From contig JBBIJR010000019.1 of the NCBI GenBank assembly GCA_037445875.1, forward strand, positions 1 through 49,659: a stretch of DNA of 49,659 nucleotides. The letters are read 5' to 3'. Below, piece after piece: positions 17,556 to 25,719 of the stretch (positions within the stretch are counted from its first letter, which is position 1; every line of letters begins with the position of its first letter). This DNA is from JBBIJR01 sp037445875. Its GTDB lineage: Bacteria; CLD3; SB21. The position numbers and the translations under genes are program-made. Below the pieces are notes generated by a model. That model saw nothing but the letters and a program-made list of their open reading frames with translations, ran no database searches and was not told the DNA's origin.

Positions 17556-18134
17556 ATGAAAGGGATGACAGCTCTTGCTCTGGCAATGGTCACCCTCCTC
17601 GCTACATGTGAAGACGAAGCTTTGACCGCGAGGATTGTAACGGACCCGGCCAACGGTTCCGAAAATGTCAGAACGGACTCCGACATCGTCTTAAGTTTCA
17701 ATCGCCCGGTTACCGGCTATGCGGTGGAAAACGGTTTTCATCTCCTTCCGAACACGACGATGCTGGTGGTGATGGACTCTATGCTGGCAGAGGTCGCAGG
17801 CGCAGGCAACATGAATCATCAGGACTCCCTGCAGATCTATGAGAGGATGCTTGGACGTATGAAAACGCAAGGCATGGGTGGTCTTTTTACATGGAATTCC
17901 GATTCGACGCGGTGCGTATTTGATCCGGACTCCATGATGGGGCCCAATACCGTGTACGCCATACACATGGGAAAAGACATGATGACCGCCATAGGCATGA
18001 ACCATGGGGAGGGTATGATTTCAGGCGAGGATCACGGAATGATGGGAGAGGCGGCTGGAATGATGCATGGAGACATGGTGAGGTATTTCACAACGGGAGG
18101 TCCCATCTACGGACATGAGGCTCATCACAATTGA
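17556..18134 (+). CDS. Met/His-rich lipoprotein with Ig-like (Big_5) domain
   Basis: A 192-residue predicted lipoprotein (LLATC, Cys18). Residues about 25-70 match a bacterial Ig-like domain of the Big_5 type (TDPANGSENVRTDSDIVLSF). The rest carries many methionines and histidines: MMGPNTVYAIHMGKDMMTA, GMNHGEG, DHGMMGEAAGMMHGDM. These spaced Met/His groups are typical of Cu(I)/Ag(I) binding. GGAGG lies five bases before ATG 17556; the frame is open upstream to 17421, but that segment has no signal sequence. The 138 bases before it hold no other gene I can support. It probably shuttles or stores copper in the periplasm. Confidence 0.7.
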   Translation: MKGMTALALAMVTLLATCEDEALTARIVTDPANGSENVRTDSDIVLSFNRPVTGYAVENGFHLLPNTTMLVVMDSMLAEVAGAGNMNHQDSLQIYERMLGRMKTQGMGGLFTWNSDSTRCVFDPDSMMGPNTVYAIHMGKDMMTAIGMNHGEGMISGEDHGMMGEAAGMMHGDMVRYFTTGGPIYGHEAHHN

Positions 18135-18203
18135 CGAGGCTGCATCGAGATCGAAACGTCCGTCTGGTGATTCAGTCGCAAATAGCAGGAGGAGGTGCGT
18201 ACG

Positions 18204-18563
18204 ATGACTGTCCTCACACGCTTCGCAATCGCAACCGGTATGATGATCCTAATGGGCTGCGGCTCGTCCGTCATATCGGTCAGGCGGCCGAGCTTGGTGT
18301 CCCGAGAGGTAGTACTGGTGGCGAAGGGAGGACAGCGTTTTGAGGTGGGCAGAGTTTATGCCGTAATTCGATCCGAGGTCGTACACGCGTCTTCGGAAAC
18401 AGCACACGGAGGGCACGCGGGACATACACACGGCTCGGGATCTACGCACGTCGTCCGAAAGGTTATGGGCCAGGTTCGGGTGGTCGAGGTCCCGGACGAC
18501 AAGCATGCTCGCGCCGAGATAATCGGCGGCGAAGTCAGGGACGGCGATTTCATCGAACCCTGA
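18204..18563 (+). CDS. Small His-rich lipoprotein
   Basis: A 119-residue predicted lipoprotein (MMILMGC, Cys19). The mature part starts with a beta-rich segment (VVLVAKGGQRFEVGRVYAV), then a His cluster (VVHASSETAHGGHAGHTHG, seven His including the flanking STH) and another beta pair (VRVVEVPDDKHARAEIIGG). It is possibly an SH3-like or OB-like fold interrupted by a metal-binding loop; I do not recognise the family. ATG 18204 lies eight bases after AGGAGG. Its neighbours on both sides are also metal-binding lipoproteins. Confidence 0.65.
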   Translation: MTVLTRFAIATGMMILMGCGSSVISVRRPSLVSREVVLVAKGGQRFEVGRVYAVIRSEVVHASSETAHGGHAGHTHGSGSTHVVRKVMGQVRVVEVPDDKHARAEIIGGEVRDGDFIEP

Positions 18564-18650
18564 ATGTGCAAATTCCTGGAGGACTTTCAGCGTGAGAGGA
18601 CCTCAAGCCATGGCGGTGCGCCGTTTGTAGCTGCACTGAGAGGTTGAGAT

Positions 18651-19328
18651 ATGCGGTTTTCCCTGGTTCCTGTGCTGCTTGTGGTGGTCGCCGTCGGAAC
18701 ATGCACGAACAAACGGCGCAGCGACGTGCATTCGTACGGGTCCATGGAAGCAATCATGCGAGGAGATCTTCGTCCGGTGGTCCGGCTGGACACCGTGTCG
18801 GTTCGGGGAACCTACGCCGTTGGAGCGGAGGAGCAATTGGCCGGGGAGATTGTGATTATGGATGGTCGCTTGCATGTGGGACACTTCGACTCTCGCGGGC
18901 CTTTTATGGACACGGCATCGAGACCTTGGGCCGCCCTGCTCGTTACGGCGAACGTTGATCGTTGGATCTCGGCGGAACTGAGCCACGGGCTATATGCGCC
19001 GGACGATATGATAGAAGCAGCTGCGCGGCATGCAAGTATCGATGTCGATGAGCCGTTTCCCTTCCTGCTCGAAGGCATCGTGGATACGCTGCGCTGGCAC
19101 ATTGTCGGAGGGTCCGGAAGCCACACACTCGCTGGATCGACGCTGTCGGGGTACACGGTAGGCCAAAGCGTGAAAATTGTGGGATTCCACTCGCGTCATC
19201 ATGAGGGCATCTGGACCCACCACGGTACGCATCTGCACATGCATGTACTTGTGGATACCATCGTGGGTCACATCGACGACATAGATTTCGGACCCGACAT
19301 GACCATCTTTCTGCCTGAGCAACCATAA
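18651..19328 (+). CDS. Lipoprotein with acetolactate-decarboxylase-like fold
   Basis: A 225-residue predicted lipoprotein (VGTC, Cys18) whose mature part resembles alpha-acetolactate decarboxylase (BudA). The N-terminal segment GAEEQLAGEIVIMDGRLHVG matches the family's first repeat, and near the end VGFHSR...GTHLHMHVLVDTIVGH gives HLH (H194, H196) followed by His207 exactly ten residues later, the spacing of the family's zinc ligands. True BudA enzymes are cytoplasmic and are not lipoproteins. Its place as the last gene of the metal island suggests that the metal site, not acetoin synthesis, is relevant. It may be a periplasmic metal binder or a new enzyme. No budB or acetoin genes are nearby. 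Confidence 0.7.
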   Translation: MRFSLVPVLLVVVAVGTCTNKRRSDVHSYGSMEAIMRGDLRPVVRLDTVSVRGTYAVGAEEQLAGEIVIMDGRLHVGHFDSRGPFMDTASRPWAALLVTANVDRWISAELSHGLYAPDDMIEAAARHASIDVDEPFPFLLEGIVDTLRWHIVGGSGSHTLAGSTLSGYTVGQSVKIVGFHSRHHEGIWTHHGTHLHMHVLVDTIVGHIDDIDFGPDMTIFLPEQP

Positions 19329-19418
19329 CTTTTCAATTGCATCTGCACGGTGTTTATGTTAAATAACTGATTATCCCTATCTTTATCAGTTCACGATCAG
19401 GCAGGTACGCGGTCCCAT
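19329..19418 (+). promoter_or_regulatory. AT-rich spacer with likely promoter of the glycan cluster
   Basis: The 90 bases between the metal island and the first glycosyltransferase are far more AT-rich than their surroundings. They contain TTGCAT (19337-19342) with an AT-rich -10 region about 17 bases downstream, and an inverted pair AACTGAT/ATCAGTT (19365-19371, 19385-19391) that could be a weak terminator or operator. This is the first sizeable break in the + strand gene series, so a new transcription unit probably starts here. Confidence 0.3.
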
Positions 19419-21353
19419 ATGCGCATTGGTGTTGAGATATCCGCTTTAACACCAAAACCGACCGGAACAAGCCGATATATTGAGTGCCTTCTCGAGCAGC
19501 TGGGCCAGACGACGCACTCCGTTGAGACCTTTACTCCCTTCTCTTCCGATGATCACCGGAAGCCATCCAATCACTACGGATCGTTTCGCCGGCACTGGTT
19601 TCGGACATTCCGCCTCGGGTCGGCCATGCAGGCGGCGGGTGTGGATTGCGGGATCTTTCCGAACTATCTCATGCCGCGGGGCTTTGGCAGGCCCGCCGCC
19701 GTAGTGATCCACGACCTGTCGTTTCTTTCCCACCCTCAGTTTTATTCTAGGAAATTCGCGTGGTACTACACCCGGCAGCTCAGGCATACGCTGAGCCACC
19801 GGCCACTGGTCATCACGTTGAGTGAATTCTCGAAACATCAGATCCTGCAGTTTCTCCGTGTACCTGAAGATCGCGTCTTCCTGCTCCAGGCGTATGCCCG
19901 ACTGAAACCGGGCGGCGCGATACCCCATGTGCGTCCGAACGAGCGTCCGTATTTCCTTTATGTGGGCCATATCGAGCCGCGCAAGAATCTCCGGCTGCTC
20001 CTGGAGGGATTCGAAGAATGGAATGCATCTTCCGGTAGAAACTTCAGTCTCTGCATTGTGGGCGACGTCTGGATCCGGAGTGGTGAGATTCGTCGGTTGA
20101 TCCGGCTTTACTCCGATCATCCGGATGTTCGATGGTTGGGGCGGGTCGGTGACGAGGAACTGCAAGCCTGGTATGTGCACGCTTCGGGACTCGTCCACAC
20201 AAGTTACGTGGAGGGTTTCGGATTTCCGGTTCTGGAGGCCATGCATTATAATCTTCCGATCATGTGTTCGGCCGGTACGGCGATGGAGGAACTGGTTCGG
20301 CGGGAAGGAGTAAAGGTAGATCCGTCGAGTCCTTCGGCGATAGCCGGTGGTTTTGAGCAGTTGGCCAGGCTGGCGGCTGAGCGACGCCGGATCCGCTATG
20401 CAATTCCTTACTCGGAATCGAGGATGCGGCAGCAACTGGAAAACATCCTGGAAAGGCTGGCGCCGACCAGAAGACGCTCTACCGAATTGATACAGGCCGA
20501 ATCGCTGCTTCAGGCGGTCGAAAAAACGCTGCTCTACGCGAGGCTGTTCGATGCAGGGATCCCTCCCGACGACCTGCATCGGGTATTGCACGATGTTCCC
20601 GCATCGAACGCCGATCTGAGGACGGCGGTGGACCGCCTGGTTCGTGAGGGTACCGTTGGGCAGCAGGGCGAGCAACTGGTCCTCAATCATAACGTGAAAC
20701 CGTTGTTTTCGTATGCCAACGGCCGTGGAGTGAATGAGACGCTTTGGAACCGGATTCTATCGGTTCTGAAGCGGATGCCGGCGATTTCCCTGCTGGCCTT
20801 GAGTGGGGCGTCTGCTCACCGCAAGAGCATCGAAACCGACGACATCGATCTTTTTGTTGTCACACGAACGCATGCAGTCTACGTGGTGTATTTTGTGATT
20901 CATTTGCTTTCCCTCTTGTTTCGACTGCGGCGCACCGTCTGCATCAACTTTCTGGTCGACGAAAGCAGCATGGGTTTTGAGGGGATGCAGGATTTTTTCA
21001 CGGCCCATCAGCTTGTTTCTCTCGTTCCCGTGAGTGACAACGGAATGTACGAACGGCTGATGACCAAGAACTCCTGGATTCGCGAATTTTTTCCCAACGT
21101 GTCGATTGCTTCTGAACCGCCGGTCCACCGGGCCTCCATGGGGTGGATATGGGCACCCGCCAATTACCTGCTGTATGCGGGATATCGGCTGTTGTGGAGG
21201 GGGCGCATACGAAGAGCAAGCCCCGGCTCGCTCTTGTTGACACCGCATATGATTAAGCTGCATACAAACGATCACCGGCCTCGCGTACTTGCGGCGTTTG
21301 AGCAGGCCCTAGCCGAGTACAGGGAGACGCAGCGCAAAAGGAAGTCCGCATGA
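19419..21353 (+). CDS. Glycosyltransferase family 4 fused to a nucleotidyltransferase-like domain
   Basis: A 644-residue two-part protein. Residues 1-345 form a GT-B family 4 glycosyltransferase, with TGTSRYIECLLEQL near the start, the acceptor/donor hinge YVGHIEPRKNL and the EX7E motif EGFGFPVLE. Residues about 345-440 are helical, resembling a winged-helix region. Residues about 440-644 resemble a nucleotidyltransferase: LSGASAHRKSIETDDIDLFV has the GxS...DID metal motif, and a hydrophobic stretch (VVYFVIHLLSLLF) follows. Several bacterial genomes carry a separate nucleotidyltransferase next to such glycan clusters; a fusion is unusual. It could activate and transfer the same sugar. The stop overlaps the next start as ATGA. 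Confidence 0.75.
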   Translation: MRIGVEISALTPKPTGTSRYIECLLEQLGQTTHSVETFTPFSSDDHRKPSNHYGSFRRHWFRTFRLGSAMQAAGVDCGIFPNYLMPRGFGRPAAVVIHDLSFLSHPQFYSRKFAWYYTRQLRHTLSHRPLVITLSEFSKHQILQFLRVPEDRVFLLQAYARLKPGGAIPHVRPNERPYFLYVGHIEPRKNLRLLLEGFEEWNASSGRNFSLCIVGDVWIRSGEIRRLIRLYSDHPDVRWLGRVGDEELQAWYVHASGLVHTSYVEGFGFPVLEAMHYNLPIMCSAGTAMEELVRREGVKVDPSSPSAIAGGFEQLARLAAERRRIRYAIPYSESRMRQQLENILERLAPTRRRSTELIQAESLLQAVEKTLLYARLFDAGIPPDDLHRVLHDVPASNADLRTAVDRLVREGTVGQQGEQLVLNHNVKPLFSYANGRGVNETLWNRILSVLKRMPAISLLALSGASAHRKSIETDDIDLFVVTRTHAVYVVYFVIHLLSLLFRLRRTVCINFLVDESSMGFEGMQDFFTAHQLVSLVPVSDNGMYERLMTKNSWIREFFPNVSIASEPPVHRASMGWIWAPANYLLYAGYRLLWRGRIRRASPGSLLLTPHMIKLHTNDHRPRVLAAFEQALAEYRETQRKRKSA

Positions 21354-22798
21354 GAATCCTCCTTGCCCAATCGTATTTTCGTGTTCTGGACCCGAAGGAA
21401 CTGAAGCGGGCGATGCCGTACCCGCCGCTGGGAACGCTCTATGCGGCTGCGGTGCTGAAACAGGCGGGCCACGAGGTGCGCGTCTTCGACGGCATGTTGG
21501 CTCGCGATCCGGCGGAATTCCACGCGACGATGGCCGGATGGGTGCCGGATTGCGTGCTGCTGTACGACGATGAGTTCAATTACCTAACCAAGATGTGCCT
21601 CTCCAATATGAGGGACGCGGCGTGCGGGATGATCCGTCACGTCAAATCCAGGGCATTGCCGATTTTCGTCTACAGCTCCGACGCGACGGACCACAGCGCG
21701 GTCTACCTCGAGGCCGGCGCGGATGCGGTGATCGTTGGAGAAGCGGAACACACGGCGCGTGCAGTCATGGACCTCCTTCAGGATGGGTCGTTCAAGCTTC
21801 GGCGCTCGGATGTAGCGGGCCTCCGGTATCTGGAAGACGGTCAAGTGATGGATTCAGGCCGCAGAGAGATCATGACGAACCTCGACGCGCTGCCCAACCC
21901 GGATTTCAGCTTGGTCAATTTGGAAGCATACCGGTCTATATGGCGCAGTCGGCACGGGTACTTCTCTCTAAACATCTCGACGACGCGAGGCTGTCCCTTT
22001 CATTGCAACTGGTGCGCGAAGCCGATTTACGGCCAGGTGTACCATTCACGATCGCCGAATTCCGTCGCTGACGAGATCGAGCAGATGAGAGAGCGATATG
22101 CCGTGGATCATCTGTGGATCACCGATGATATTTTCGGCCTCAAACCGGGATGGCTGGAGGGGTTTGTGGAGGCGTGCTCGCGGAGAAGAGTAAAAGTTCC
22201 GTACAAATGCTTGACGCGTGCCGACCTTCTGTTGCGAGGCGATACGATCCGTCTCCTTCGTGAAACCGGTTGCGAAACGGTCTGGATCGGAGCGGAATCC
22301 GGTAGCCAGCGCATCCTGAATGCAATGGAAAAGGGCGTTCGCGTTGAGCAAATCTACGAAGCCACCCGTACGGCGAGGGCGGCCGGAATGGAGGTGTGCC
22401 ACTTCATTCAGTTTGGTTACACGGGCGAAACATGGGACGATATTCGCCTAACACGGAAGATGATTCGCGATTGCCATCCATCGGACATCGGTGTTTCAGT
22501 TTCCTATCCGCTTCCGGGCACCAAGTTCCATGAGCGGGTGGTGTCGCAAATTGTGAAGAAAGCGAACTGGACGGATTCGGACGATCTTGATCTCTTGTTC
22601 ACGGGAACGTATCCACGTCGATTCTACAGAATCCTTCATCGGTTCGTTCACGCGGAGTTTAGGCTATATCGTGCGTTGCGCACCAAACGAATATCGAGTG
22701 CGGCGTACGGTCTTCTGCACTCAATGCGGATGGTCTTTCACCGGACACGGCTGGCCTGGATCATGCGCCGCCAAAAAACCCTTGCGGCCAGCCACTGA
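21350..22798 (+). CDS. B12-binding-domain radical SAM enzyme
   Basis: A 482-residue enzyme. The N-terminal 160 residues form a cobalamin-binding Rossmann domain (YPPLGTLYAAAVLKQAGHEV, GADAVIVGEAE). The radical SAM core follows with TRGCPFHCNWCAKPIYG (CxxxCxxC), then HLWITDDIFGLKPGWLEGF and WIGAESGSQRILNAMEKG, typical of the hopanoid- and lipid-modifying group that also includes many methyltransferases. It lies in an operon of glycosyltransferases and a methyltransferase, overlapping both neighbours by a few bases. It probably modifies a glycan or lipid carrier; the substrate is not predictable. The start ATG at 21350 overlaps the previous stop. Confidence 0.88.
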   Translation: MRILLAQSYFRVLDPKELKRAMPYPPLGTLYAAAVLKQAGHEVRVFDGMLARDPAEFHATMAGWVPDCVLLYDDEFNYLTKMCLSNMRDAACGMIRHVKSRALPIFVYSSDATDHSAVYLEAGADAVIVGEAEHTARAVMDLLQDGSFKLRRSDVAGLRYLEDGQVMDSGRREIMTNLDALPNPDFSLVNLEAYRSIWRSRHGYFSLNISTTRGCPFHCNWCAKPIYGQVYHSRSPNSVADEIEQMRERYAVDHLWITDDIFGLKPGWLEGFVEACSRRRVKVPYKCLTRADLLLRGDTIRLLRETGCETVWIGAESGSQRILNAMEKGVRVEQIYEATRTARAAGMEVCHFIQFGYTGETWDDIRLTRKMIRDCHPSDIGVSVSYPLPGTKFHERVVSQIVKKANWTDSDDLDLLFTGTYPRRFYRILHRFVHAEFRLYRALRTKRISSAAYGLLHSMRMVFHRTRLAWIMRRQKTLAASH

Positions 22799-23595
22799 TG
22801 GTCGAATCCCCGATGATTTCCATGACTCCCAACCCGGCTGCCTTCGACGAGGCGGCGGAAACTTACGACGAACGCTTTTCCGATACGAAACTGGGTTCGC
22901 TTCTGCGACGCCGTGTTTGGAGTTTGATGGAGCCCTTCTTTCCACCCGGCTGCACCGTCCTGGAGCTCAATTGCGGAACGGGGATCGATGCACTTTGGCT
23001 TCACCGAAGGGGGCTCAGGGTAACCGCCACGGACGGCTCATCGAAGATGCTCGGCGTCGCGCAGAGGCGCTTTCTTGCCGAGCTCGCAACCGTTGAGTCG
23101 TTTGAGCTTGATGTCACCCATCTTCCGGAACCGAACCAGCGGTTCGACCGCGTGTTCTCCAATTTTGCCGGAATCAACGTAGTTGAGCACTGGCCCGATT
23201 TCTTTCGCCGGCTGCATGACTGGGTCAACGATGGCGGTATCGTGGTCCTTATGCTCATGGGAAAATACTGTCCATGGGATCTCTTGTGGCACGGGTTGCA
23301 CGGTCGGTTTCGTAAAGCCATTCGGCGGTTCCATCAGCCGGCCCCGGGAAGGATCGGATCGTTCCTCATACCCGTCTGGTATCCAACAGTCGGCAAGCTA
23401 CGACTAGCGTCGAAGGGCCTATTTGACATTATCGAAGTTCGAAGCGTGAATCTTTTTCTGCCCACGTGCGAACAGATCCATCTAGTTGAGCGGTGGCCTG
23501 GATTCTTTCGATGGATCGAGAGAATCGAGTGCGCTACCGATCGCTGGTTTGGCGGCTGGGGAGATCACTTCCTAATCTCCTTTAGAAAAATCTGA
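22798..23595 (+). CDS. Class I SAM-dependent methyltransferase
   Basis: A 265-residue soluble protein with the class I methyltransferase fold: motif I VLELNCGTGIDALWL at about residue 58, the acidic loop ATDGSSKML, and a post-motif segment FDRVFSNFAGINVVEHW. The N-terminal AFDEAAETYDERF is the common entry helix. The substrate is probably a glycan or lipid intermediate because the gene lies between a B12 radical SAM enzyme and a heptosyltransferase-like gene. The start is ATG 22798 in a TGATG overlap, so translation is coupled to the radical SAM gene. The C-terminal part (after about 170) is helical and not typical of small-molecule O-methyltransferases. Confidence 0.88.
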   Translation: MVESPMISMTPNPAAFDEAAETYDERFSDTKLGSLLRRRVWSLMEPFFPPGCTVLELNCGTGIDALWLHRRGLRVTATDGSSKMLGVAQRRFLAELATVESFELDVTHLPEPNQRFDRVFSNFAGINVVEHWPDFFRRLHDWVNDGGIVVLMLMGKYCPWDLLWHGLHGRFRKAIRRFHQPAPGRIGSFLIPVWYPTVGKLRLASKGLFDIIEVRSVNLFLPTCEQIHLVERWPGFFRWIERIECATDRWFGGWGDHFLISFRKI

Positions 23596-23598
23596 TAG

Positions 23599-24586
23599 AT
23601 GGCTCTTCCCGAAAAGGTTTGTGCCATTCGACTTCAAGCGATGGGTGATGTGATCATCACTATAGCCTATCTCAAACGGTTGCGTTCGCTGTACGGGGGA
23701 ATTGTCCTTGATTTTGTGACACGAAAGGAAACGCGAGCGGTACCGAGTGCCAGCGCCGTGTTCAACCGTGTGTTCTGTGTCCGGGGAGGCCGAATCGAAT
23801 GGGCCCAGTGGCTGTTTGGGTTGTTCCTGGGTCTTTACCTCCGATGGCAGGGTTATGGGATGGTTCTCGACCTCCAGAACAATAGGATCAGCCGGTTGAT
23901 CCGGAGATTGGTGGGAGCGGAACACTGGGTGGAATTCGACCGTTTTTCCGCCCTGACGGCCGGGGAACGAACGCGACGGACGATCAACCGCGGAGGGACG
24001 TTCGCGCTGGACGGATGGGAAGAGGTACGATTGCCTCCGAATCCCGCTTACGATGAGGTAAGGCTGCGAGCCGGATTGGATGCCGGTCCGTTCATTGTGT
24101 TGAATCCGGGAGGAAGTTTTCCAAGCCGCCACTGGCCCACAAGCCGATACGTCGAGTTTGCCCGACGATGGCTCGCTCTTGATCCTCGGATTCGGTTTGT
24201 GATGCTCGGTGTTACCGACTCAACTGGCCGTTTCAGCTCGATTGCTCAATCGCTCCAGCCTTCCACGATGAATCTGGTAGGCCAAACGACGGTCGACCAG
24301 GCATTCTTTATCGTACAGCATGCCATCCTTGTTCTGAGCGAAGACAGCGGCTTGATGCACATGGCCTGGACCTCCGGCGTACCAACGATTGCGTTGTTCG
24401 GCTCGACGAGAGCGGATTGGTCTTCGCCTCNNNNNNNNNNNNNNNNNNNNNNNNNNNNNCGGTGATCTCGAGTGCGGGTGGTGCATGGCAGCGGACTGCC
24501 GGTGGGGTGATATCCGATGTCTGACTCGGGTGACCGTGGACCAGGTTTTCGAAAAATCGCTTGCAATGGTAAAACGGTCTTCATGA
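23599..24586 (+). CDS. Glycosyltransferase family 9 (ADP-heptose:LPS heptosyltransferase-like)
   Basis: About 329 residues. The N-terminus has the GT9 pattern IRLQAMGDVIITIAYLKRL, the middle VLNPGGSFPSRHWPTSRYVE binds the nucleotide sugar, and SEDSGLMHMAWTSGVPTIAL is the second conserved block. After 29 N (24431-24459) the last part reads GDLECGWCMAADCRWGDIRC and ends at TGA 24584-24586 in a different frame. This Cys-rich tail is typical of GT9 proteins, so the gene is whole and the gap length is off by one (28 bases would restore the frame). The stop overlaps the next gene's ATG (ATGA at 24583). Confidence 0.87.
24431..24459. other. Assembly gap (29 N) inside the GT9 gene, wrong length
   Basis: Frames before and after the gap belong to one GT9 protein but do not match for 29 bases. 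A length of 28 would give about ten residues between TRADWSSP and GDLECGW, as in relatives. Confidence 0.95.
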
Positions 24587-25719
24587 AAAGAAAGATCCTG
24601 CTCATCGTACCGGGCGGGATCGGGAACAGCGATCCTCAGCTCGACATACCCGTCCTCACGAAGTTCATAGAGGCTATCTCTCCTTATTATTCCGTGTGGG
24701 TGTTCTCCCTTGTCAAGGTGTCTCGAGTGGAAGCCTTCGCGGGGGGCCATCGGATCCTCATCCGATCAGCGCGTGGCAGCGTCCGGGACAAACTGGTTCC
24801 GCGCTTACCTTCCATCGTGGGAGGCCTTTGGCGGGTCCTCCGTGAAGAACGTTTCGATCTTGTCCATACACTCTGGGGCTTCCCACCGGGTGCATTGGGC
24901 GTCCTCCTTGGGCGGGTCTTCGAGATCCCCAGCGTGGTCACCTTGATGGGGGGAGAAACCGCCGATCTGCCCGGCATCGGTTACGGAAACAGGCTGCGGC
25001 GAAGGACCCGGGTGCCTACGGAGTGGGCGTGTCAGCAGTGCGGCGCACTGGTCGTTCTTACGCGATTTCAAAGCGATCAGCTGGCCCGATTTACGGACAG
25101 CCCGTACTCCGTACCGGTCATCCCGTTCGGAACGTGGTTTCGGAAACCGTGGGAAGAGCGCCGTGATTTGCATACGCCGCTCAGACTCTTGTTTGTAGGA
25201 CAGATCAACGAAGTGAAGAACATTGCAACGCTACTGGCTGCAATCGTCAGACTAAAGTCCCAACTCCCGGTCCGCCTCCGGTTGGTGGGCCCCGATCAAA
25301 TGAACGGTCGCGTCCACAGGGAAGCTGCGGAACTCGGCGTCGCCGGGGATGTCGAGTGGGTCGGGGCCGTTAGCCACGATCAGGTTGCATCGCACTATGA
25401 GTGGGCGGACTTTTATGTTCACGCTTCCCTTCACGAAGGACAGGCCATCGTCATCAATGAAGCGGCAGCCCATTCTCTACCCATCGTGGCCTCCCGTGTG
25501 GGCCTGGCTTACGACCTCGATCGAAGCGCAGTGACAACGTTTGAACCGGGGGACGCCGGGGAACTGGCCGCCCGAATCCTCGAGCTCGCGAATAATGTGG
25601 ACAGACGCCGGTCCAGGGCCATCACGGCTTATGCGTACGCGTCACGGTTCAATATGGATTGGACCAGGGACGCGTATCGGTCGGTGTACGAAAGGTTGAT
25701 CCGTGAGTACTCGGGCTGA
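24583..25719 (+). CDS. Glycosyltransferase family 4
   Basis: A 378-residue GT-B glycosyltransferase. The N-domain ends near GTWFRKPW, and the C-domain starts with LRLLFVGQINEVKNIATLL. The catalytic EX7E motif is EGQAIVINEA, followed by HSLPIVASRVG and a C-terminal helix. It is presumably a sugar transferase of the surface-glycan pathway; acceptor and donor are unknown. I chose ATG 24583, which overlaps the GT9 stop, rather than upstream in-frame codons from 24517, which fall in the GT9 tail. The 3' end overlaps the next gene by 17 bases. Confidence 0.88.
   Translation: MKRKILLIVPGGIGNSDPQLDIPVLTKFIEAISPYYSVWVFSLVKVSRVEAFAGGHRILIRSARGSVRDKLVPRLPSIVGGLWRVLREERFDLVHTLWGFPPGALGVLLGRVFEIPSVVTLMGGETADLPGIGYGNRLRRRTRVPTEWACQQCGALVVLTRFQSDQLARFTDSPYSVPVIPFGTWFRKPWEERRDLHTPLRLLFVGQINEVKNIATLLAAIVRLKSQLPVRLRLVGPDQMNGRVHREAAELGVAGDVEWVGAVSHDQVASHYEWADFYVHASLHEGQAIVINEAAAHSLPIVASRVGLAYDLDRSAVTTFEPGDAGELAARILELANNVDRRRSRAITAYAYASRFNMDWTRDAYRSVYERLIREYSG

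Noticed and set aside
19446..20690. Open frame of 414 codons on the - strand
   Set aside because: Antisense to the GT4 fusion gene, which has clear motifs; the translation shows no protein-like pattern.
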